From Pirellulaceae bacterium (lineage in GTDB: Bacteria; Planctomycetota; Planctomycetia; Pirellulales; Pirellulaceae), in contig JADHUC010000065.1 in the NCBI GenBank assembly GCA_016784735.1, positions 1 through 42,597 of the forward strand: 42,597 nucleotides of DNA, in the 5' to 3' direction. The position numbers and the translations under genes are program-made. Of the stretch, positions 1-8,500 are shown in pieces. Position 1 is the first letter of the stretch, and every line of letters starts with the position of its first letter. Below the pieces are notes generated by a model. The model was given only the letters and a program-made list of their open reading frames with translations, was not told the origin of the DNA and did no database searches.

Positions 1-2
1 TG

Positions 3-131
3 ATCATCAAACATCGCGGAACGACCAACCGGCGACTCGGCGAACTTAGCCCGATCCAACAAAAACTGCTCCGACTGATGGGCATTCCTCCGGGGGCTCT
101 ACAAACCTTCAAACGACGGTGCGGAACGTGA
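3..131 (+). pseudogene. C-terminal end of an IS1634-like transposase (runs in from the left edge)
   Basis: The frame is open from base 3 and ends at TGA 129-131, giving 42 residues. It contains LSPIQQKLLRLMGIP, which lines up with LTNTQKQVLNLLGVP at the end of the complete transposase at 3699-5378, so both belong to the same family. The stop codon lies inside the inverted-repeat end of the element (119-132). The rest of the gene is outside the window, so whether this copy is intact cannot be judged. Confidence 0.7.
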
Positions 132-132
132 G
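119..132 (+). repeat. Right terminal repeat of the left-edge IS element
   Basis: The 14 bases GTGCGGAACGTGAG match the outer 14 bases of the right end of the complete element (GTGCGGAATGTGAG, 5427-5440) at 13 of 14 positions. This fixes the insertion boundary at 132/133. The left copy and the other target duplication lie outside the window. Confidence 0.65.
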
Positions 133-318
133 GAATACGACGAACTGTGCTCACAAGAATTCGTCATCTGCGAAATCGAAATCGTCTCACTTCTTCGAGG
201 ACACAAGAAGCAGCGAGTCCAAATCCGTAACATCCTGGCCGAACTTCAGCGGGCCTTCGCAGCTGGCACCAATGGCACGCTCTTTGAGCACGAAGAAATT
301 CGAGGTTCGTGCCGTGCG

Positions 319-2112
319 GTGATTCGTGTCACGGGAGCGATGTTTAAGCGGCTGGTTGAAGAACAGAATTGGCAGACAAAGATTAGCTGGTTCGAACCGA
401 AGCCAAAGTTCCAGACTTTTCATTCCGTCTGGCATGACTTCAATGTTGGGGAACTCGGCGAATTCCATCCGCCGGACGAATCCGCGCCGGTTGTGTGTGT
501 CATGGACACGGGCGTCACTGCCGGAAATCCGTTTCTGGAACCCGTCACAAGAGACGACCTGCTTCACTCGTTCCTGAGAAAGGCACCGGAAAACCCCTTT
601 GATGAATTTGGTCACGGGTCTGGTGTCGCATCACTTGTTGGCTACTACGCAGTCAATCTCGAAAAAGGAGCCGCGAACAGCGCGAATGTCTGGGTAGCCG
701 GTGCACGTGTGCTTGACGAAAATAACGAACTCGAAGACGAACGACTGTTTTCAGCAGTAATTCGCGAAGTCGTCGGAATGTTCGTGCCAAAGGGCGTGCG
801 GATCTTCGTGCTCGCCATCGGCGATGCCGGAAAGAAGTGGAACCCGGCAACGAAACGGACGATTCCGAGGAAATCATGGGTGGCTCGCACGCTCGACCAC
901 CTATCGCGACAACACGATATTGTGTTTGTGACATGCACTGGTAACCTCGACCGCTCGTCCGTTCGATGTTTCCTTGACGAGGGGATCTCGTATCCGGAGT
1001 ATCTTGTAGACGAAGACTCGCGAATCCTTGACCCAGGGCAAGCCGCACTCGCCTTGACCGTTGGCTCCATCGCTCCGGGAACTCTGGTGGTTTCTTCGCC
1101 GGGGACAGCAATCGCATCGGCTCATCAGCCGTCTCCCTTTACTCGTTCTGGTCCCGGAATTAGAAACGAAATCAAACCAGAGCTTGTCGAATACGGCGGC
1201 AATCTTATTCGGGACGCGAGTGGGGACTGGGTGACGGAGAATCCTGGAACAAACGTCGTTATGGCGAGCCATCAGCTTTCGCCCGCCGTCTGCCACGACC
1301 AGGGAACGAGTTATGCTGCGCCGCGTGCGGCCTACAAACTGGCCCAAGTGCTGGGCGACCTCGAAGACCTAGATGTCGGATCAGTCTCATCGGCTCTACT
1401 GAAGGCATTTTTGGTCAACTCCGCAACTTACCGGGGCGATAATGATGCACTTCAGCACGTGCAGAACCGCCTCGACAAACAGAGACAATGGCTCAACGTG
1501 CTTGGTTATGGATTTCCGGACCACGTTCGGGCAACTTACTGCGACGATTACTCGACGATCCTCTACTATCAAGGAGAAATTACGCCGAATGACGTCGCCT
1601 TTTTTGACGTTCCTATTCCCGATTCACTTCGCGATTCAGGGTCAACAAAGCGACTTACAGTCACAGTCGTTCACACGCCTGAAGTGCAACGTTGGGGCTT
1701 GGAACGATACACGGGAACCGATCTCAAGTGGCGAATGTTCCGTGGTAACGTACGCCAGGACGATGTAATCGCCGCCATGGCAACCGACGAAGAGGCGACA
1801 AACGAAAACGACCCGGAGTCTGACGATATTGAACTTCCGAACGAACTCAAGTTTTTACACAAGATTAACCGCCGTTCCCGCGGCGTCGTCCAGCACGATA
1901 TTCACGAATGGACGCAGCACCGGGAAGGTTACAGCGACAGTTATTACACTCTGGCAATCGCTGCCTATGAACGTTGGAGTCGTAAGAATCCGGCCAACGT
2001 GCCGATCGCCGTGGTCATCCGGCTTGAGGATCTTGGGCGTGTCGCCAAGGTTTACGCAGATGTTTCACGGATCTTGGCCGAACTGCAGATCGAATCTGAG
2101 GCTCGTCAGTAG
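319..2112 (+). CDS. Subtilisin-like serine protease (peptidase S8), 5' end cut off by an IS element
   Basis: A serine endopeptidase with the full S8 catalytic set. Numbering from GTG 319, Asp63 lies in VMDTG, His99 in FGHGSG, the oxyanion Asn209 in TGN and Ser331 in GTSYAAP. The last 230 residues or so are family-specific and unassigned. No signal peptide or membrane segment is seen, so it should be cytoplasmic. The same frame stays open upstream to the IS boundary at 133 with protein-like sequence (EEYDELCSQEFVICE), so the natural start was almost certainly upstream and has been lost. ATG 340 and GTG 319 are only fallback starts. By eye the base composition is less GC-rich than the secreted-protein genes downstream. 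Large intracellular subtilases of this build often pair with an upstream AAA+ ATPase, as in ietAS anti-phage pairs; that partner, if any, is not in the window, so this role is inference. Confidence 0.85.
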   Translation: MIRVTGAMFKRLVEEQNWQTKISWFEPKPKFQTFHSVWHDFNVGELGEFHPPDESAPVVCVMDTGVTAGNPFLEPVTRDDLLHSFLRKAPENPFDEFGHGSGVASLVGYYAVNLEKGAANSANVWVAGARVLDENNELEDERLFSAVIREVVGMFVPKGVRIFVLAIGDAGKKWNPATKRTIPRKSWVARTLDHLSRQHDIVFVTCTGNLDRSSVRCFLDEGISYPEYLVDEDSRILDPGQAALALTVGSIAPGTLVVSSPGTAIASAHQPSPFTRSGPGIRNEIKPELVEYGGNLIRDASGDWVTENPGTNVVMASHQLSPAVCHDQGTSYAAPRAAYKLAQVLGDLEDLDVGSVSSALLKAFLVNSATYRGDNDALQHVQNRLDKQRQWLNVLGYGFPDHVRATYCDDYSTILYYQGEITPNDVAFFDVPIPDSLRDSGSTKRLTVTVVHTPEVQRWGLERYTGTDLKWRMFRGNVRQDDVIAAMATDEEATNENDPESDDIELPNELKFLHKINRRSRGVVQHDIHEWTQHREGYSDSYYTLAIAAYERWSRKNPANVPIAVVIRLEDLGRVAKVYADVSRILAELQIESEARQ

Positions 2113-2887
2113 ACTTCAGCGCGCAAGAAGGGTCGTTTGCCAGCCAGTCAGTTCTCTTTGGTTGAGCTGGAGAAGCTGTTTGGGCGGCCGGGAGGGCGTA
2201 ACGTGCTTTCCAGGCGGAGTTTCTTGACGATCTGGGGCGACCAGCGGTCGTGGCCTAAAGGAGAGCCTCACTGGGCGCACCGTTTCAGGGCGGCGTGTTG
2301 ACATGGTCCACCCGACCGGGCCAGCCGCTCAGCAGCAATCGCTACTTCGCCGCATTGTACTTCCAGCGATGCAGTCCGCACCGCGGCCTCGAAAGCAAGA
2401 GAAGGCATGCCGAACTGGTAAGCCCACCAAGGCGACGCCGCACTGCAGCACGTGCCGCGAAGATGGCCATTATGGCCTAAGCAAGAGTATGCGGTTACCC
2501 CAAGGGCCTGGGAAGTCGCCCCAGATCGTTGACGTAACCGGTTCGGTCTCTCAGTGTGTTCAACCTTCGCAGATCCGCCGGGTGCAGCTTCGTCGTCGAA
2601 CGTCGCCAACAGGTACGTCGCCTGGTCCGGTCCCGCGTAGGGCCGCCAGAAATCGACCTCGGTTGCCTCAAGCGAGACACCAAGCAGCAGCAGAATGGTG
2701 GCTGTGATCACGAGGCGTATAATTCGTCCAGACTTCATGGCGACGGTCCGCAATGGGAGAAGCGGTACCCGAGCACGAAGTCGTAACGGGCGCTAAGAAT
2801 CGTGTCTACGATCGAGAGCGTATTAGGAGGTAGGACCAATTTCGTACAAGACTCATACCAGATCAACGAGTACCGGCCCTTCGAAAT
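2113..2887. other. Stretch after the subtilase with no intact gene
   Basis: Apart from the possible reverse-strand secreted-protein stub at 2268-2738, no frame looks coding. The forward frame just after the subtilase stop reads about 55 codons (SQFSLVELEKLFGRPGG) but has no start and no recognised match. No tRNA or terminator hairpin was seen. Confidence 0.4.
2268..2738 (-). pseudogene. Possible remnant of a secreted protein (signal peptide plus short mature part)
   Basis: Reading from ATG at 2738, the product begins MKSGRIIRLVITATILLLLG, a clear signal-peptide or anchor profile, then FWRPYAGPDQATYLLATFD, which resembles the opening of planctomycete LamG-type secreted proteins. After about residue 45 the sequence loses any protein-like character, although the frame stays open to 2268. 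I read it as a gene start whose body is gone. It could also be chance; no strong ribosome-binding site was seen. Confidence 0.3.
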
Positions 2888-2961
2888 CCTCCGTGTCCTC
2901 TGCGCCTCCGTGGTGCTTTCAACGAACCTATGACAACACGGAGACGCAGAGAGCGCGGAGG
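2888..2961. repeat. Imperfect palindrome, REP-like interspersed element
   Basis: Left arm 2888-2915 and right arm 2934-2961 are reverse complements at 23 of 28 positions, separated by an 18-base loop. The arms are built from the CTCTGCG / CTCCGTGGTG theme that recurs in intergenic DNA of many bacteria. A chance 120-codon frame runs through it but is not protein-like. Confidence 0.6.
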
Positions 2962-3066
2962 AGGCTCACCGCGATCATCGAAGCAAGTATCAGTATACGT
3001 GTGAAACGGCACGAGAAGTCTCGTGAAAACCTCCTGAACTCTCGTGAAAATCAGACCACGGACAGA

Positions 3067-3072
3067 CTCGAA
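3067..3072. repeat. Target-site duplication, left copy (CTCGAA)
   Basis: CTCGAA lies directly outside the left inverted repeat (3073) and is repeated exactly at 5441-5446 directly outside the right one. A 6-bp duplication fits IS4/IS1634-type insertion. Confidence 0.7.
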
Positions 3073-3092
3073 CTCACATTCCGCACTTCGGG
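3073..3092 (+). repeat. Left terminal inverted repeat of the IS element
   Basis: CTCACATTCCGCACTTCGGG matches the reverse complement of 5421-5440 (CTCACATTCCGCACATCGGG) at 19 of 20 positions. Confidence 0.8.
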
Positions 3093-3698
3093 CTCAGGCA
3101 TTTTTCCATTTTCCACGCGTGACTTTCGGAGCTTGAGTTCCGTGAATCTGCGGCCGATCGTGCAGGAGTACGTGGGCTCATTCTGCTCAGCCTTCCGGTC
3201 GCTGATCGAAACCATCGATCTCAATGCCGCAGTCTATGAGACTGCTCTGATGTGAGCGGGCCTCGGGACGCGACGCCACTGCGTGTGGCCGAATGCCGTC
3301 CGGTCTTCACGCGACTTGATATTGCGGTCATTCTTTGCTTCTGCGTTTGTTTCCGACAAGTGTCTACCATTAAGGTCTTCCATGTTTTTCCGCTGTTTGC
3401 GGCGGCTGCCAGATAGCGGCTTCGCGCGAAATACAAACAACAATTTTTTTGGGCGTTCGCAGGCCCCGCAAAAACCACGATCTGGCGTCGCGTATCCGCG
3501 CATTTCAGGTGAGCAACTTTTTTCGCCTGAGACGAGGCTTTGACAACGGCTATCACAAATTGACGTGGAATATTTTTTCCCTTGCTTTCTTTATTCAGTG
3601 GACATTCACTTGTTGCGGGGACGTTAACCGCGGCGTAGCGAGTGCGACGCCGGCGTCGCCAAACATGTTCGTATCCACGTATCGAAAGCAAGACTACG
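3093..3698. other. Non-coding left arm of the IS element
   Basis: About 606 bases with only unconvincing frames on both strands. The codon pattern is not protein-like, and no passenger gene, tRNA or hairpin terminator was recognised. It may hold the transposase promoter or a structured leader, but nothing specific can be read from it. Confidence 0.5.
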
Positions 3699-5378
3699 AT
3701 GAAAATTCAGAACGGATTGCAGAAGGATTCGTCCCTTGCCAAGTTCGTCGTGAGAGCTCACCCCATCATCGAGCACTTTATCGAAATGCTGCGCATCCGC
3801 GAGATCATCGGCACTTACGTCCGAACGGATAAACGCATGAAGCTTGACGATGGCAAAGCTCTCACCCTCTTGATTCATAACATTCTTACGACGCCCAATC
3901 CTCTTTACGAAATGGAAGATTGGCTCAAGCCGTTGGACGCGGAAAAGGTGGGGCTCAGACCCGAAGAAACAAAATGGATCCAGGACGACAGGATCGGCCG
4001 GGCTCTTGCCAGGTTCTATGACTCCCGGCATAAGGATGTGTTCTTTCGGTTGGCTCTTAGGGCCATCAAAGTCTTCGATCTTGACTGCAGACGAATTCAC
4101 CATGATACCACTTCGGTCACCTTCGTCGGGAAGTATGGGGGCTGGAGCGCCAGGGAGCAACTCGCCTTCGGCAAGAACAAGGACCATCGCCCGGACTTAA
4201 AGCAACTCGTCTTGGGTCTGAACGTCACCGCCGATGGCGCAGTGCCGATCTCGCACCGGATCTACGATGGCAATCAGACCGACGACCGGATCCATCCCGC
4301 AAACCACCAAGCACTGCAAAAGCTTCTGGGGCGAGCAGACTTCATCTATGTCGCAGACTGCAAACTCGCCACGAAGGAAAACCTTCAAAAAATCGCCGCC
4401 TGGCATGGTCGCTTTGTAAGTGTGATGCCCAGGTCGTGGAAGGAGGACGAGCAATTCCGCAATCGAGTCAGACGGGGGAAGATCAGGTGGAAACACATTT
4501 TATCCCGGGAGAATCATCGCAAACCAGATTCGAAACTTGATCGCTACTATGTGGCCGAAGGGGATCACGAAACGTCTTCCGGTTATCGTTTGCATTGGAT
4601 CCGCAGCACGCAAAAGGCGGAGCAGGATGCAGAAACTCGCGCGAGACGAATTCAACGAGTCTTAGACGAGTTGAGAGGAATCCAGACCAAGGTCAATACC
4701 TATAACCTCAAACAACGAAAACAGATCGCAGAACGGGTCGAGAGCATTCTCAAGGACGAACACTGCCAGAGGGTGATCACCTGCGAGATTCACGCGGCGC
4801 GAGAATACGAGCGTATCTATCAACAGAAGGGACGTCCTACCAAACACAGCCCCTATAAGATCTCCTGGAAACAGGTCTTTTCCATCTCATTCAGCGTCGA
4901 CAAGGATGCCCTGAGCGAGGAAGAAAAGACCGATGGCGTATTCCCGCTGATTACCAACCTCGATTGGAAGACATACTCCGCGAAGAAGGCCCTCGAAATC
5001 TACAAGTTCCAGCCGTTTCTTGAGAAGCGACATTCCCAGATAAAGACCTATCAGGAGATCGCCCCCGTTTACCTAAAAAAGGCCGAACGCGTCGTTGCCT
5101 TTCTCCACATTCATGTCATGGCACTCATGGTGGCTTCGCTTATCGAACGAAAACTCCGCTTGGCGATGCGCAGGAAGGGAATCACGTCTCTGCCGATCTA
5201 TCCGGAAAATCGTGCATGTGCGTCTCCCACCATCTTCGACATCGTCAGACTCTTCAAAGACGTCGAGAGATACGAAGTCGTGGCGGGCGATGATACAATG
5301 GTTTTTCCCGCTGAACTGACAAACACTCAGAAGCAGGTGCTCAATCTGTTGGGTGTACCAATCGCTGGCTATCAATAG
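3699..5378 (+). CDS. IS1634-family (IS4-like DDE) transposase
   Basis: A 559-residue DDE transposase that would cut and join the element's ends. Catalytic residues are placed at Asp136 (HHDTTSV), Asp220 (VADCKLAT) and Glu442 in the FLEKRHSQIK block, preceded by the family-typical GVFPLITN stretch around 413-420. A charged helical insertion (about 305-410) sits between the second Asp and the Glu, as is usual in this group. I chose ATG 3699 (MKIQNGLQKD); a longer frame opens at 3642, but its first 19 residues are arginine-rich and unlike the family. No frameshift or internal stop is seen, so the enzyme looks complete and possibly active. Its C-terminus is related to the fragment at 3-131. Confidence 0.92.
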   Translation: MKIQNGLQKDSSLAKFVVRAHPIIEHFIEMLRIREIIGTYVRTDKRMKLDDGKALTLLIHNILTTPNPLYEMEDWLKPLDAEKVGLRPEETKWIQDDRIGRALARFYDSRHKDVFFRLALRAIKVFDLDCRRIHHDTTSVTFVGKYGGWSAREQLAFGKNKDHRPDLKQLVLGLNVTADGAVPISHRIYDGNQTDDRIHPANHQALQKLLGRADFIYVADCKLATKENLQKIAAWHGRFVSVMPRSWKEDEQFRNRVRRGKIRWKHILSRENHRKPDSKLDRYYVAEGDHETSSGYRLHWIRSTQKAEQDAETRARRIQRVLDELRGIQTKVNTYNLKQRKQIAERVESILKDEHCQRVITCEIHAAREYERIYQQKGRPTKHSPYKISWKQVFSISFSVDKDALSEEEKTDGVFPLITNLDWKTYSAKKALEIYKFQPFLEKRHSQIKTYQEIAPVYLKKAERVVAFLHIHVMALMVASLIERKLRLAMRRKGITSLPIYPENRACASPTIFDIVRLFKDVERYEVVAGDDTMVFPAELTNTQKQVLNLLGVPIAGYQ

Positions 5379-5420
5379 ACCAAGTGCCCAGACACACTCG
5401 AAAAACCAAAACTACCGTTC

Positions 5421-5440
5421 CCCGATGTGCGGAATGTGAG
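5421..5440 (+). repeat. Right terminal inverted repeat of the IS element
   Basis: CCCGATGTGCGGAATGTGAG pairs with the left end at 19 of 20 positions and resembles the end at 119-132. Confidence 0.8.
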
Positions 5441-5446
5441 CTCGAA
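5441..5446. repeat. Target-site duplication, right copy (CTCGAA)
   Basis: Exact copy of 3067-3072 directly outside the right inverted repeat. Confidence 0.7.
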
Positions 5447-5539
5447 AGTCCATCCTACAAAGATCCTCCCACGGCCTGCCGATGTTACCGAGATCCCGGC
5501 GATCCCGAGCGTGAAACTTCGCATGTCGGCCGGCTGGCG

Positions 5540-8500
5540 TTATGGCACGTAGTGTCCGTGTTCCCATGCCCCGACGTCGAAGCGACCTGGGCTGCGGTGG
5601 CTGCCGAACGTTATCAAGCCTCCGGGAACGGATGGGCGCGGCTTTCCGTCGGCGTCGCGGCAGATGCCCAGAATCGGACAGGCCATCTCTAGCGTCGGCG
5701 ATCCCAACGCACACGACAAGAGATTGGCCACAACTTCAACTTGGTCCAGGCCCTTTTCACGAAGGGCGGCAGCCATGGATTCGGTGACCAGTTTGCCTCG
5801 ATACGGTTCGGCGGCACCTGCCGCTGTCCGGCTGACGAAGTACTCAACTGCCTCTTCCGGCGGAAGCTGCACGCGCTGGCCGATGGGACAAGGATCTTGT
5901 GCGTCTTGGGGGAGGCGAACGTAGACGCCCAAACCGCGTGGATTCTGGTAGAAGGATCCCAGCGGCATCCGCTGTGGCGGCAGGTTGACGCGGTGAAGGT
6001 CGACTTGTGCGCGACTTCCATCACGGCGGCGATAGTCGACGCGCGCCGTGTACCAATAGGCTCGTGCGGCAAGGGCATGCGCGGTGGGCTCGACGCCGAA
6101 GAAATAGACACCGCGAACCGCTTCTCCGTATGGCTTCCAGTTTTGGGGTACATCGAGGATGTACGTGCCGCCTTCGCGATGCGGATCCGCATTGGCTCCG
6201 AGCGGGCCAACATTGTAATGGGGTGTGATGTTGCTGACCGAGATCGCCCACTCGCGCACTCGCCAACGTCCGTTCGGATCGCGGCCTTTCTGATAGATCA
6301 GGGGTGCGATACGCGAGTTGCCGTCGAAGCCGACGGACCGTTGCCAGTCGGTCAGGTTGCCGGCGGTCGCCTCACCACGCCGGGCGCGAAAGTCGAAGGG
6401 CAAGGAAGAACGCGAGTAGACACCGTAGTCAATCCAAAGCGGCCCCGGCGCGGCGGGACTTCGCACAACAACGTGTTCCTTCTCTGCCTGTAACATATTG
6501 TTCAGCACCAACGCACTTTGAACATGTTCACCCAGTGACAGGCCGTCAGTGGACGCCCGAAAGACGCTGTTGTGGAAGACACGCACATCGGACCCACCAG
6601 TTACTTCCATACCCTGGGCCGGGCGATCCGCCATATTATTGACGAGCATTACGCGCTCGCCTGCAACGCGGAAGGCGCATGCGTCATTTCCTTCTGCCGT
6701 ATCGACCCAGTTGCCATCCAGAACGATGTCCGAGGCGGGGCCAGAGATGTCGAAACCGCAGCGAGTGCAGCCGTGATGCCGATTCTGCAACAAGTGAAGC
6801 CCCGCCACGGGGCCGACGGTGCGGAAACCGATGGGGTTGTCATAGCTGGCCGACCAACGCACGTCGGTGAGCGACCCGGCCAATTCGAAACCGCACTTGC
6901 CGCCGGTCACCTGGCACTCGTAAATCGTGTTCTCTCTGCCCGTGGCGCGGAGGCCCACCGCGGAGCTTCCGTCGACGAATAAGTACTCCACAACACAGTC
7001 GCGTGTGTTGCGCAATTCGACGGCGGCCTGCGCTTGCCAGTTGTGCACTCGGAGACCCGCGACGCGAACGTGCGCGCAGTCGTCCAGAAGGACAGCGGGC
7101 TGATCGCCCAGCCCCGATGCCTCGATGATGCTTGATCCGCCGTGAGGAAACTTCTCAGGCGTTTCGTACGGTGGGTTCTGCGCCACGATGTGCAGGAAAT
7201 CGCGCGGCGTGCCGGACCGATGGACAATCAGTCGCTCGGTATAGGTGCCGGGCAAGAGCACCAGCAGATCGCCGGGCCGCATTTGTGCCAACCCATGGGC
7301 AAACGTCGCAAACGGTTTCGACCGGTCACCGCGGCCGGGGGCATCTTGTCCATCGGGAGCCACGTAGTACGTTTGCGCTCCCGGCAGCGGATTCTGATGG
7401 GCGCCCAGCGTGGGCCGATCTCCACGCGCCTGGCCGGTGATGTCCAGTGCGTTGCCTTTGTACGTAAAACGCTGATTGCCGTTGCGCTGGTCCGGGTCGA
7501 ACAAAAAGTCGCCGACCTGCGTGTCGACGACTCGGCCCGCCCCCAGCAAAGGAGAATCAGGCAGGGGACGAAAATCAAATCGCAGCGGATTGGCGACCAG
7601 ATGAAAGTACGAAGCTGGTGTCATGCCGTGCTTTTCATATCCCGTTTTGTTCGAGAATTCTCGCAACGAAATCCCTTCTGGACTGCTAGTCGTACTCCAA
7701 ACGATCTGTTTTCCCCAGTGGATCAGTGCAGACAGAGGACCGGGAACGGCGTGCAGGTCTTTCCAGTAGCAGTTGTAGTCGATCGTTGAATGCGATGCGT
7801 CTTCGTGCTCGCTTTGGAGTAGATAGTCGTTGCCATGATGCGGATTGCCGACTATGTCGGAAGCTTGGTGGGAACGCAAATCAAGAAACACGTTGTTAAC
7901 GCTTGCCAGATGGTAGACCGAGCGCGAGTGCAACACCGTTTCGAACTGGTCGCCTTTGCGAAGATCGGGAAAATGGCCCGTGCGAACGCGGAATCCCAAG
8001 CCCATGGCGCGGGAGGCAGGGATCGCGGCGCCCGGCACCAATTCCGTTTCGTACGGTTGGATATCGCCTTGCGATGCCGTCACGCGTACCAGTGGCGGCT
8101 GGTCGCCTGCCCGGCCGACGAATACGCGGGGGTCCGTCGGCGCGGTGGGCAGACGAAATCGAGGGCGGCCAGCGGACAACATCTGCGCCGTCACGGTCAG
8201 AGCGATCTGCCGACGACCGCTTGCGTCGCGGTAGCGGACTTCGAAAGCGTCCCCGGCATGTACCGGTTCCAGGATCTCTAATTCGGTTTTCGACAAGAAA
8301 CGATGCGGAAGGGACAGGCGCCCCGGGCGGAGGACGGTCAACGTGTACACCATGTCGCGGCGGACTTGTTTCGTTTGTGTGATCCGCAATTGACCTTCGT
8401 CGAGTTGTCCAAACCACAGCCAAGGGATCGGCCCTTGGGCCTGAACGGGAAAACTCGGGCCGTAAGTGGGTTGGCCCTGGCCGGGGATGTTGGTCCGCTG

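Larger units (their letters stand above)
3073..5440 (+). mobile_element. Complete IS1634-like insertion sequence, 2368 bp
   Basis: The element is bounded by 20-bp imperfect inverted repeats (3073-3092 and 5421-5440) and flanked by the direct repeat CTCGAA. It carries one full-length transposase gene (3699-5378). It is long for its family because about 606 bases of non-coding DNA lie between the left end and the transposase start. It sits 100 bp downstream of the stop codon of the giant beta-helix gene. The matching ends and the 6-bp duplication suggest a fairly recent insertion. Confidence 0.8.

Noticed and set aside
2893..3255. 120-codon plus-strand frame
   Set aside because: It crosses the palindrome and the IS left boundary, has no family similarity and no good start, so it cannot be a single gene.
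5741..6493. 250-codon plus-strand frame inside the giant gene
   Set aside because: It is the antisense shadow of the beta-helix gene; its sequence has no motif of its own.
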